DNA from: Clostridium sp. CAG:288
GTDB lineage: Bacteria; Bacillota_I; Bacilli_A; RFN20; CAG-288
DNA: 64,000 nucleotides
NCBI GenBank assembly: GCA_000437395.1
Contig: FR898192.1
Coordinates: forward strand, 159,316-223,315
Direction of reading: 5' to 3'
The notes under the pieces were generated by a model. That model worked only from the letters and a program-made list of their open reading frames with translations, was not told the DNA's origin and made no database searches. The position numbers and the translations under genes are program-made. Positions 1-8,039 of this stretch are shown piece by piece; position 1 is the first letter of the stretch, and every line of letters starts with the position of its first letter.

Positions 1-1003
1 AATTTGATTCGCTTATGTATTTTCTATAGGTATTGATTACTTTGTCTTCAAATGTTTCTGGCTTAATGCTTTCAATACTGTTTAGTTCTTCATATATAGC
101 TGAAACCATGCATCTACGACAAATGGAAACAAGTGAGTCTTCTATCCAATAAGAATATTCTTTAACTTTGTTACTTTCAGCATTTTTCATTTTTACGTAT
201 AGTTTTAATCCATCATCAACGGTATGCCATAAATCAATAAAGGCATAATCAAATTCAGCTGTCTTTTTGATATATTCAAAAGCATCGATATTAATAACTT
301 TAATTTTCTCTTTATGTTCAAATAACGGCAATATATTGTCTTCAAATAATTTAATTGCATTTGGATCTTTTTCGATAATTGTTACGCTAGAAACATTTTC
401 TTTTAAGTGAACCATATAAGGAAAATAACCTAAGCCGAGACCATACGTTATGACATTTCCATGAGCTTCATCTATTGGTTCTTTCATTGTTTCTATCTCA
501 TTTGGAGTGACACTCATCCATATTGTATTATCTTGTAACACTGCAAGATAAGAAAACTTTTCTTTAAAATAACCTAAACAAGTTTGCTCAATGTTATTTT
601 CAAAATTAATAGTATCTTTATAAACAAATACTTCATAAGGTTTGTAATTTAAATACTTAAGTTCCCAATTAGAATTTTTTGTTTGCTTTGGTTTTATATT
701 TTTGTAATAGGCGTTATTTTTGTAATCATTGATATCAAGACTTTTAATATTTTCTAGTTTATGAGAGTCTTTTATAGAATCAAACCATTCTCTATCTTCT
801 ACATCTAATAAATCTAGAGTAGTATCAATAAAAGTTTTTCCATTTATAGTTTTATTTATTGTTTCTTTTTGAACTTTGTTAGCTATGGATTTTGATAGAT
901 CTATCATATCAATATAAAAGTTAGAAAGACTTATATTGTTGTCTTGATTTTCAAAAATAGTTTCAAGTTTCTTATAATCTGATTTTGATAATTTAATTGG
1001 CAT
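1..1003 (-). CDS. SAM-dependent methyltransferase-like protein (3' end outside window)
   Basis: An open frame of 334 codons starts at the ATG at 1003 and runs off the left edge, so the C-terminus is missing. A GTGAGG ribosome binding site lies just upstream. Residues about 183-197 (VITYGLGLGYFPY) form a glycine-rich Rossmann motif I. They are followed by an acidic strand end (TIIEKDP, about 208-214) and by FDYAFIDLWH (about 251-260), the layout of a class I methyltransferase or spermidine-synthase-like fold. The first 150 residues match nothing I recognise. Substrate unknown. The gene is divergent from the XRE gene at 1235. Confidence 0.6.
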   Translation of the reverse strand, partial: MPIKLSKSDYKKLETIFENQDNNISLSNFYIDMIDLSKSIANKVQKETINKTINGKTFIDTTLDLLDVEDREWFDSIKDSHKLENIKSLDINDYKNNAYYKNIKPKQTKNSNWELKYLNYKPYEVFVYKDTINFENNIEQTCLGYFKEKFSYLAVLQDNTIWMSVTPNEIETMKEPIDEAHGNVITYGLGLGYFPYMVHLKENVSSVTIIEKDPNAIKLFEDNILPLFEHKEKIKVINIDAFEYIKKTAEFDYAFIDLWHTVDDGLKLYVKMKNAESNKVKEYSYWIEDSLVSICRRCMVSAIYEELNSIESIKPETFEDKVINTYRKYISESN

Positions 1004-1234
1004 ATTTATACCTCACTCTTTTATATATATCATATACTTTATTTTCTTTCTATAAATACTTTAAAATATAGTAGTTTGATGTAGTTAATTACATTTTATA
1101 TGTAATTTTAATCAAAAAAGCAAGAAAACGAAAAATAATTATCTATACACGTAAATAGAAAGTTAAATGTTCATCAAAAAGAACTTTATTTATAGTAGAA
1201 TATGATATATAAAATTATTCGAAAGGATTTATCT

Positions 1235-1849
1235 ATGACTTTTTCAGAAAAGCTTAAAAAACTAAGGCGAGAAAAGGGGATAACTCAAAATGAGTTGGCT
1301 GACGCAATCTTCATCTCTCGCTCTATGATAGCCAAGTATGAAAGTGGACTTGCTTATCCTACAAGAGAAAATGCAGAGAAGTTAGCAATTTTCTTTGATG
1401 TAGAGTTATCGGATTTGTTTACAAAAGATGAAAATGTTCAAATTTCACTTGATACGCTTCATTTAATGGAACAAATTCATAATATGGTATTCTATATTTG
1501 CATTACAGCTTGTGTCATTTTCACAATTTTAAGTTTTATACCAATCTTTGATGGATATAAAATTATAAGCGGTTCAAGTTTTCAAAAGTCACATTTTGTT
1601 TGGAGCTTAATTTCGGCCAATACAAAAAATGATAATCCAATCACAATAATAACGGTAATTGCTAGTATAATTGATGTAGCATTATGGTTAGCGTGGAAGT
1701 TCGATAAAAATGGCAAACGACAATACGTTTTGTTTATTACAGCTTCAATTTTATTCGTTATTATTATTTTCTTAATAGTTTTGACATTTGTCTTTGCAGC
1801 AAATTACAGCAAACAAACTGCCTATGGTGGCTACAAATCATTATTTTAA
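1235..1849 (+). CDS. XRE-family HTH regulator with C-terminal membrane helices
   Basis: This 204-aa protein has an N-terminal lambda-repressor-type helix-turn-helix (residues about 5-60, with GITQNELA and the recognition helix SRSMIAKYESG). About three hydrophobic segments follow between residues 85 and 190. I chose the ATG at 1235 because GAAAGG lies 8 bases upstream; the in-frame ATG at 1202 lacks a site. Membrane-bound XRE proteins of this type are common in Bacillota and usually of unknown signal. No cognate transporter is adjacent. It stands alone between a divergent methyltransferase-like gene and the TPR/PP2C pair. Confidence 0.75.
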   Translation: MTFSEKLKKLRREKGITQNELADAIFISRSMIAKYESGLAYPTRENAEKLAIFFDVELSDLFTKDENVQISLDTLHLMEQIHNMVFYICITACVIFTILSFIPIFDGYKIISGSSFQKSHFVWSLISANTKNDNPITIITVIASIIDVALWLAWKFDKNGKRQYVLFITASILFVIIIFLIVLTFVFAANYSKQTAYGGYKSLF

Positions 1850-2078
1850 GAAAATTTATTTGTGCATTCGTATTGTTAAGCACAATTTTAGGAATTGATA
1901 GCCTTAAAAGGATCAATTCGTTAGTGGGGCTACGGTTAGCATTATCTCCAAAATCCTCATAATATTAACAAGAACAGTTTTAAAGTTGGTACTTTATAGT
2001 GCATTTATATTTTAAAGTGCTAACAATTTATTGTTACTACTTATCTTTTTTTATATAATTATTTATGAGGAAAAAGGT

Positions 2079-3188
2079 ATGAGTACAGAATTAATAAAAG
2101 AAGAAAAGTCAGTTTATATTACAGAATTTAAAGAATTGGAAAAAGAATTAGATATCTTTGATTTTGCTAATACCTCAAATGAGTATTTATGCAAAAGAGA
2201 GTATGAATGTAAATGCATAGATATTTCTAAAAAAATAGATATTACTAAGTTTAAATTAGAAGATATTTGTGGTGAAATCAATAAATTTTTAACTATCAAC
2301 GATCAAGCTAATAAAAACAAAGCTTTTACTATTCTATTTATTTTTGCAACTAAGTATAGAAGAAATAAAAAGCTTGGTTCGTTTGATTTAGTATCAAAGT
2401 ATAGAAGCTATTTTTCCGATATTCCAATGTTTGAATTTTGTTATCAATTAGCAAAATATTCGGAAGTAAATGATTCAAATACAATTAAAAAAATAATAAG
2501 TGAAACAAAAGTCCTTTTAGGAAAAGAAGAATTTAAAAATGAAGTAGGAATAAAAAATTTCTATTGTGAATTAATTGCAACTTATTATGAGAGAGAACTA
2601 GAAGCAAAGTCAGATTTTGAATCTAAGACTATACTTAAAGAAGCTTTAAATATAATAAATGGTGTTATTTATACTGATGTAGGAAAAAACTACGATAAAT
2701 TTTATGCGACACGTGGAAGACTTTTAGTTTTATTAGGAAGATATGATGAAGGTGAGTATGAAATTAGGCGTGCATTAAGCATGGTTAATGTCAATGATGC
2801 TGAAAACACTTCAAGAACAATTCTCTATGAAAGTTATCTTATACAAGGGACTAGCATTAGACAATTTGATTTACACAATGAAAAATATAAAGAACTTGAA
2901 AAGATTAAAGTAAACAATTTTAAAATCATAGCTTTAATGACTACGCTTCTTGGTTTCCTTTTAGGTTCCATTAACATCTTCTCATCTGTAAATAATCCTT
3001 TTTTAATGGGAATGCTTTTAATAGCTTTTTGTGGCTTGCTGTTAATTTTATGTGGAACAATACTATTTGGCTTAGGATTAATGTTTAAAGATAACAAGAA
3101 AAAATATAAATTATATGATTTAATTGTTCTTATTTCAGGTGTAATAATTTTAGCAATATCATTAATATGTTTAAGCGTAATAAAATAA
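2079..3188 (+). CDS. TPR-like protein with three C-terminal membrane helices
   Basis: The product has 369 residues starting at the ATG at 2079, preceded by GAGGAAAAAGG; an earlier in-frame start at 2031 has no such site. The N-terminal 290 residues are soluble, helical and charged. Residues about 150-275 look like degenerate tetratricopeptide helices (for example LLVLLGRYDEGEYEIRRAL). Three hydrophobic helices follow at about 293-318, 322-348 and 355-380. I do not recognise the family. It sits 14 bp before a PP2C-type phosphatase on the same strand, so the two probably form one transcript and may act together in membrane-linked signalling (inference). Confidence 0.55.
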   Translation: MSTELIKEEKSVYITEFKELEKELDIFDFANTSNEYLCKREYECKCIDISKKIDITKFKLEDICGEINKFLTINDQANKNKAFTILFIFATKYRRNKKLGSFDLVSKYRSYFSDIPMFEFCYQLAKYSEVNDSNTIKKIISETKVLLGKEEFKNEVGIKNFYCELIATYYERELEAKSDFESKTILKEALNIINGVIYTDVGKNYDKFYATRGRLLVLLGRYDEGEYEIRRALSMVNVNDAENTSRTILYESYLIQGTSIRQFDLHNEKYKELEKIKVNNFKIIALMTTLLGFLLGSINIFSSVNNPFLMGMLLIAFCGLLLILCGTILFGLGLMFKDNKKKYKLYDLIVLISGVIILAISLICLSVIK

Positions 3189-3202
3189 TCGGAGCATAAA
3201 AT

Positions 3203-4000
3203 ATGATTGTTGAAAAAGTAACAAGAAAATCAAGAAGATATAACGAGGATAGATTTTTAGAATTTAAATCATGCTTTATGGTTATGGATGGAGCTACTTC
3301 TTTAGCACCAACAAAATTTAAGCCAAGTGGTGGCTCTTTTTTAGTAAGTTATCTTAAGAATAATTTGCCTAAAGGAAATGATAGTATTATTGAAAAGTTA
3401 TATACACTATCTAAAGAATTATCTAAATATACTGATGAAAAATCAGAAGAATATTTACCAAGTGCAGGCTTAGCTTGGTGTGAGATAAAAGAAGATATTG
3501 TTAACATTCATACTATAGGTGATTGTGAAGTAGTAGTTATTACAAACAATGGAAAAATTATTAGATATGTTCAACCTGAATTAATAAAGCTTGATTCACT
3601 TGCAATAAAGGAAATGATAGATATCTCAAAAGAAAAAAGTATTTCTATAAAAGATGCTAGAAAATACGTGAATGACATGTTGATAAAACATAGAAAGATG
3701 ATGAATAAAGTTGAAGGCTATAATGTTTTTGCACCTTATGACAATCCAAACTTTAATTTTTTAAGTGCAAGCGTTGAAAAAAAAGATGTTAAATATGTTT
3801 ATTTATTTTCTGATGGATTTGCTTCTGCCTTTGATTGCTTTGGTATTTATAATTCTTTTGAAACTATGTTTAAAGACGAAATTGATTTGAAATTAATAAT
3901 CGATAAAATAGTTAATGTTGCTAAAAGTGATCCTGATTATAACCTATATCCACGTTTTAAACTCATAGATGATATAACAGCTATTAAAATCAAAATGTAA
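3203..4000 (+). CDS. PP2C-family serine/threonine phosphatase-like protein
   Basis: The 265-aa protein carries the PP2C metal-binding landmarks in order: RRYNEDR near residue 12, VMDGAT near 30, IGDCEV near 112, a late SDGF near 200 and a terminal DDITAI. These acidic residues coordinate two metal ions in the family, so it is probably an active Mn/Mg-dependent phosphoprotein phosphatase. GGAG lies 8 bases before the start. It follows the TPR-like membrane protein by 14 bp. No Hanks-type kinase is visible in the window, so the substrate and partner are unknown. A strong terminator follows. Confidence 0.8.
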   Translation: MIVEKVTRKSRRYNEDRFLEFKSCFMVMDGATSLAPTKFKPSGGSFLVSYLKNNLPKGNDSIIEKLYTLSKELSKYTDEKSEEYLPSAGLAWCEIKEDIVNIHTIGDCEVVVITNNGKIIRYVQPELIKLDSLAIKEMIDISKEKSISIKDARKYVNDMLIKHRKMMNKVEGYNVFAPYDNPNFNFLSASVEKKDVKYVYLFSDGFASAFDCFGIYNSFETMFKDEIDLKLIIDKIVNVAKSDPDYNLYPRFKLIDDITAIKIKM

Positions 4001-4004
4001 AAGA

Positions 4005-4050
4005 AAAATCTAACATGAAGAACACAAGTTCAAAACATGTTAGATTTTTT
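4005..4050 (+). terminator. Rho-independent terminator after the PP2C gene
   Basis: AAAATCTAACATG at 4005-4017 pairs with CATGTTAGATTTT from 4036, giving a 13-bp stem, and a run of T ends at 4050. It closes the TPR/PP2C transcript. Confidence 0.85.
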
Positions 4051-4056
4051 GTTTAA

Positions 4057-4203
4057 TTAGTTATTTATTACCATTTTTCTCTTTGATCTTATCATTTTCT
4101 CAGATGCTTCTTTAAAGTATGATTCTCTGACGTCGGTTGGACCACCTTGATCCATTAATTTATAAACATAGCCTTTTTCGTAATTCACTTTATTCTTTCT
4201 CAT
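4057..4203 (-). CDS. Small protein of 48 residues, unknown function
   Basis: This open frame starts at 4203, overlaps the last 14 bases of the aldo-keto reductase gene on the same strand and ends with TAA at 4057. The product is charged and soluble (GYVYKLMDQGGPTDVRESYF in the middle, then Lys/Arg-rich). I do not recognise it. The overlap suggests translation coupled to the upstream reductase, but the ribosome binding site is weak. It could be chance. Confidence 0.4.
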   Translation of the reverse strand: MRKNKVNYEKGYVYKLMDQGGPTDVRESYFKEASEKMIRSKRKMVINN

Positions 4204-5029
4204 ATGTTATTTTCCAATTAAGGAATCTTTCTAAAGCTTCATCAGTTCTTATATATCTTCTTTGACCATTGTTTAACGATGCAATTTGATTCATATCTTC
4301 TTTAGTTAAGGTAAAATCAAATAAATCAATATTATCTTTAATGTGATCTATATTTTTACTACCTGGAATGACAATAAATCCCATTTCTATATGCCATTTT
4401 AAAACAATTTGAGCACTTGTTTTATGGTATTTATTTGCTAAATTAACAATTGTAGGATTTTCTAATAATTCAGTGGTCATTCCCTTACCACCAAGTGGGT
4501 ACCAAGACATTATTTTTATGTCTAATTTATCAGTTACTTTTCGTAATTCTTCTTGTGGATAGAAAGGATGGCATTCAACTTGAATTACTTGTGGTATTAC
4601 ATCAAATTCTTTGAGTAAATCTTGAATATATTCACCTTCAAAGTTTGAAATGCCAATACTTCTTATTTTTCCTTCTTTATATGCTTTTATTAATTGTTTA
4701 TATCCTTCACGCCAATTCTTAGTTGGTTGATGGATAAATAATAAATCGATATAATCGAGTCCAAGTCTTTCAAGTGTTTCTTCTACTGCGTTTGGATTTT
4801 CATATTCTGATGCCCATAATTTAGTAGAGACAAATATATCTTTTCTTTCAATTTGGCTATCTTTGATTGCACGGCCAACTGCTCTTTCGTTCATATATGC
4901 GTTAGCTGTATCGATTAATCTATAGCCTAGCTTTAAAGCGTTTAAAACGCTATTATAAGCATATTTTGGTTCAAGCAAATAAGTTCCTATACCGATTGAA
5001 GGCATTTCAACACTGTTATTTAGTTTCAT
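4190..5029 (-). CDS. Aldo-keto reductase (2,5-diketo-gluconate reductase type)
   Basis: The product has 279 residues from the ATG at 5029, which has AAGGAG 6 bases upstream. The family tetrad is present: Asp and Tyr in RLIDTANAYMNE, Lys in FVSTKLW and His in LLFIHQP. The C-terminal NADPH-binding signature (IVIPGSKNIDHI) is also seen. These cytoplasmic enzymes reduce aldehydes and ketones with NADPH. The promoter carries two TGACAC-type palindromes identical in arrangement to those at the TetR gene at 28381, so it is probably a member of that regulon. The small gene at 4057 may be co-translated. Confidence 0.88.
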   Translation of the reverse strand: MKLNNSVEMPSIGIGTYLLEPKYAYNSVLNALKLGYRLIDTANAYMNERAVGRAIKDSQIERKDIFVSTKLWASEYENPNAVEETLERLGLDYIDLLFIHQPTKNWREGYKQLIKAYKEGKIRSIGISNFEGEYIQDLLKEFDVIPQVIQVECHPFYPQEELRKVTDKLDIKIMSWYPLGGKGMTTELLENPTIVNLANKYHKTSAQIVLKWHIEMGFIVIPGSKNIDHIKDNIDLFDFTLTKEDMNQIASLNNGQRRYIRTDEALERFLNWKITYEKE

Positions 5030-5050
5030 AAATATCTCCTTAACATAAAA

Positions 5051-5102
5051 TGACACTGTGTCAACGCAAGTATATTTTACTTGCTTACTGACACAATGTC
5101 AA
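5051..5102 (-). promoter_or_regulatory. Promoter of the aldo-keto reductase with two TetR-type operators
   Basis: The palindromes TGACACTGTGTCA (5051-5063) and TGACACAATGTCA (5089-5101) have centres 38 bp apart. On the minus strand a TTGACA -35 (5102-5097) lies inside the upstream palindrome and a TAAAAT -10 (5079-5074) follows after 17 bp. The second palindrome falls just downstream of the predicted start of transcription. The same geometry is found at 28295-28346. Confidence 0.8.
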
Positions 5103-5119
5103 TAATGTTTAACTTGTTT

Positions 5120-6286
5120 TTAAAAAATTTCTTTGATTAATTTTTTTGAAAATTCATAAAACGAATCAATAGAAAAAAGTGATCTATCTATATCGGTAAC
5201 TAAATTATAAGTTAGTCCGTCATAGTTTATAGCTATACTTTTTTTAAAATACTTACATATTGTATCGCTGCTAATTATAACGACTTTTCTCTTTTTATAT
5301 TTGTCTATAAGTTCATCGGCATTTATTTTTTGATAATTTGCACTTTCATACATTGAGTAATATGTAACATTTGTATAGTTGAACAATTCAAAATAGTCTT
5401 TAAATAAATTGAGATTATCTTCATCTGCATAAATAAGTATTTTTGGATTACTATAGTGCAACACATTATTTATTTGATTAAATGTATCAGTGTTAATTTT
5501 TAATAATCCTTTCTTCTTAAACTGAATATTTAAAGTTGTACTAATATTATTTAAAGTCTTATTAATGCTTTGATAATTTATAGAATTAAAATAAAAATAG
5601 TTTATTCCATATCTTTCTTTTAAATTCTCAGCAAGTTTTAAAGCTGATAAAGATGTAATTATGATAAATTGAACTTTACTTAACTTTAGATAGTCTTCTA
5701 ACTTAATATTATTTGAATCTATCAATAAGCATTTACAATTAAAATATGTATTTATTAACTTTTTAACTTCTAATTTTTTGTTGTAATTAGCAATTGAGTT
5801 TTCGCCTCCAATTATAGCGTATGAATTTAAAATTTTGTTTGAGTCGCTGCAATTTAAAGTCTTTAAATAATCATAGAATTTGCATATTCCTGAATAATAT
5901 GTTTCATGCATCTTTATATTTATTGTAAAAATGTTTATATCGAATAGTTTCTTATATTTATTTGCTAAAAGATTTAAATCTATTCCAAGCATTAACACAA
6001 GACTTGAAGGAAGCAAAAAAATATTTTTATATCCATCAGAAATAGCTTCTTTAATTGCGTTTTCTACTTTGGTGAATAAACCGATAGAAATTTCTACTTC
6101 ATTTATAGATGTTGAGTATAAATTATCTTTTATTATAGTAGGATATTTGTAAGCTAAATCGCCGTAGTTATAAACTCCGTGGCCAGAAGTAGATAATTCA
6201 ACAATTGCTAGATCTTTTATTAAGGCAAATTTATTATAAAGAGCCATTCGAGCACTTTTTAAAGAAGAGTATTTATTTAATCCCAT
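5120..6286 (-). CDS. Nitrogenase component 1-like protein, NifK/BchB-like subunit
   Basis: The product has 388 residues and is the last gene of the long minus-strand operon; it overlaps the preceding NifD-like gene by 10 bp. The pattern of the nitrogenase component 1 superfamily is visible though divergent: a segment in the place of the HGPxGC loop (ELSTSGHGVYNYG, about 30-42), TSINEVEISIGLFTKVENAI (about 59-78), and NIFLLPSSLVLMLGIDL (about 88-104) where relatives have a TTC-GDD motif. The canonical cluster-ligating cysteines are absent (Tyr and Ser take their places). It is probably the partner of the 6277 gene in a two-subunit reductase. Substrate unknown; NifE/N-like is a less likely reading because the partners are so short. 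Confidence 0.65.
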   Translation of the reverse strand: MGLNKYSSLKSARMALYNKFALIKDLAIVELSTSGHGVYNYGDLAYKYPTIIKDNLYSTSINEVEISIGLFTKVENAIKEAISDGYKNIFLLPSSLVLMLGIDLNLLANKYKKLFDINIFTINIKMHETYYSGICKFYDYLKTLNCSDSNKILNSYAIIGGENSIANYNKKLEVKKLINTYFNCKCLLIDSNNIKLEDYLKLSKVQFIIITSLSALKLAENLKERYGINYFYFNSINYQSINKTLNNISTTLNIQFKKKGLLKINTDTFNQINNVLHYSNPKILIYADEDNLNLFKDYFELFNYTNVTYYSMYESANYQKINADELIDKYKKRKVVIISSDTICKYFKKSIAINYDGLTYNLVTDIDRSLFSIDSFYEFSKKLIKEIF

Positions 6287-7290
6287 AATAAGACCTCGTT
6301 AATTATGTAATATATTTTATCGAAGTTGGAATAATTAATTATTTTTTCGTCATCAATAATTAAATTATAAGTTTTGTTTTTCTTATTTAAAGTTGAAGTA
6401 TAATCGAAAGAAATTAAACAATCATCGTTAATTTTTTTCAAAGTGTTATAAGCATTAATATTAAATTCAATGGTAATTAATTGATCTATTTTTATATTGT
6501 AATCATAAAATAGAGAAGCTAAATAGATGGCATAACGTGATTTAATAGAAATGCTATTATATTTTTGCATAAATGATAATATTTTCTTTTCTACTTTTAA
6601 AACTTTATTTAATGGAATATTAAGTTCTTTATAATAAGTCTTATAAAATGATAATTGTTGTATGTGTGTGTTATCAATTATTAAGTGATTTTCAAAAGAA
6701 TTTAATAATGCTAGATATTTAAAATTATTAACAATTATTAATTTATGTTTTAAGGTGTTATTTAAATTAGAAATAATGTTTTTACTATAATCGTTAAGCG
6801 TTATTTTGTTTTTGATTATCATGTCATTTTTTAAAAATGGTTTTAATAATAAATAGAAATTGCTTAAAATATCATTAGAGTTACACGATGTATAATCTTC
6901 TACATTTAATAAAATTAAATTAGGGTATTTTCTTATAAGAGATTTAATATCTAAGTTGTTAATTTGTGGTATGCAAGTTGATAATACAAATGTGTGTTTA
7001 TCTAAACTATTCATGTATGCTAATGACTTATCAAGCTCGTCTAAATCAGAGAAGACAATTTCTTTATCCGTTAATAAATAACTATAATTTTTAATTTTTT
7101 TATCAAAGATAATTTTCTTTGAATAAAAAGAGCATTCAAAAACTCCAATAACTAAAATGTTGAAGCAAGAAAATAAAGATAGTTCTTCTAAAACTATATC
7201 CATTTTACAGTGTGTAGCGCAACAATTTTTGTAGCTATTGAGTTGCTTATATTTTGTTAGTTTTTTATGAACTATAAAGTTATTCTTCAT
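6277..7290 (-). CDS. Nitrogenase component 1-like protein, NifD/BchN-like subunit
   Basis: This 337-aa protein overlaps both operon neighbours (11 bp with the NifH-like gene, 10 bp with the NifK-like gene), so the three are probably translated together. The cysteine spacing of the family is kept: Cys23/Cys24/Cys28, Cys53 in VIGVFECSF and Cys106 in LSTCIPQINNLDI. That is the order used to bind an interface iron-sulfur cluster in nitrogenase and in dark protochlorophyllide reductase. It is much shorter than NifD (about 480 residues) and shows no obvious FeMo-cofactor ligands. An AAGGAAA ribosome binding site precedes the start. Confidence 0.7.
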   Translation of the reverse strand: MKNNFIVHKKLTKYKQLNSYKNCCATHCKMDIVLEELSLFSCFNILVIGVFECSFYSKKIIFDKKIKNYSYLLTDKEIVFSDLDELDKSLAYMNSLDKHTFVLSTCIPQINNLDIKSLIRKYPNLILLNVEDYTSCNSNDILSNFYLLLKPFLKNDMIIKNKITLNDYSKNIISNLNNTLKHKLIIVNNFKYLALLNSFENHLIIDNTHIQQLSFYKTYYKELNIPLNKVLKVEKKILSFMQKYNSISIKSRYAIYLASLFYDYNIKIDQLITIEFNINAYNTLKKINDDCLISFDYTSTLNKKNKTYNLIIDDEKIINYSNFDKIYYIINEVLLWD

Positions 7291-8023
7291 TACTAATTTT
7301 CCTTGCTAAATCCATATATAAATCACTCATTTCGGATTTGTTAAAAGCTTCGACAACAGTTTTGTTTAACTTTTCAGCTTCTTGAACAATTTTATCTCTA
7401 GGTAATGTAAAGAAAACATTAGCATTCATTTCTTTAGCAGCTTTTGAAACTATTTCATCTTCATTTTCAATGTTCTTTTTATTTACAATTAGCCCTTTAA
7501 ATTTTGCATATCCACTAGAAGCATTGTCACTAACAGCTTCTATTATGTTATTAGCAGCGTATAAAGCCATCATTTCACCGCTTGTAACAACATACAAATC
7601 ATCAGCGTAACCATTTCTTATAGGCATAGCAAAACCACCACAGACAACATCACCTAAAACATCATAGAGTATAAAATCTGGTTTGTATTTTTCAATTAAA
7701 TTTAATTCGTTTATTTTTTCAAAAGCAGCGATGATTCCTCGCCCAGCACAACCACAGCCAGGACGAGGACCACCCGCTTCTAAACAATATACTCCATCAC
7801 TTGCTAAATATAGAATGTGTTTTTCATCATCTACACCTAAACGAATTGCATCCAAAACGGTCATTATTCTTTTTCCATTATTATGTAAGATTGTAGAATC
7901 AGATTTAGGATCACAACCTATTTGAAAGACTTTATATCCGAGATTGACTAAAGCTTTTGCTAGATTTGAAACGGTTGTTGATTTACCTATACCACCTTTT
8001 CCATAAATTGCAATTTTTTTCAT
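7280..8023 (-). CDS. NifH/BchL-like ATP-dependent reductase (iron protein)
   Basis: The product has 247 residues with clear NifH-superfamily marks: the P-loop GKGGIGKST (9-17), CDPKSDST (37-44), Cys92 in GCGCAGRG and Cys128 in LGDVVCGGFAMP. The two cysteines correspond to the ligands that bridge one 4Fe-4S cluster across the homodimer. It should deliver electrons, coupled to ATP hydrolysis, to the two component 1-like subunits encoded next. It is slightly shorter than NifH. No nif cofactor genes accompany it, so nitrogen fixation is unlikely; the relatives acting on tetrapyrroles (BchL, CfbC) are better guides. Confidence 0.88.
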   Translation of the reverse strand: MKKIAIYGKGGIGKSTTVSNLAKALVNLGYKVFQIGCDPKSDSTILHNNGKRIMTVLDAIRLGVDDEKHILYLASDGVYCLEAGGPRPGCGCAGRGIIAAFEKINELNLIEKYKPDFILYDVLGDVVCGGFAMPIRNGYADDLYVVTSGEMMALYAANNIIEAVSDNASSGYAKFKGLIVNKKNIENEDEIVSKAAKEMNANVFFTLPRDKIVQEAEKLNKTVVEAFNKSEMSDLYMDLARKISNEE

Positions 8024-8039
8024 ATTTTACTCCGAAATT

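Noticed and set aside
5120..8023. True nitrogen fixation genes
   Set aside because: The component 1-like subunits are too short, the FeMo-cofactor ligands are not seen, and no nifB, nifE or nifN lies in the window. A tetrapyrrole-type reductase fits better.
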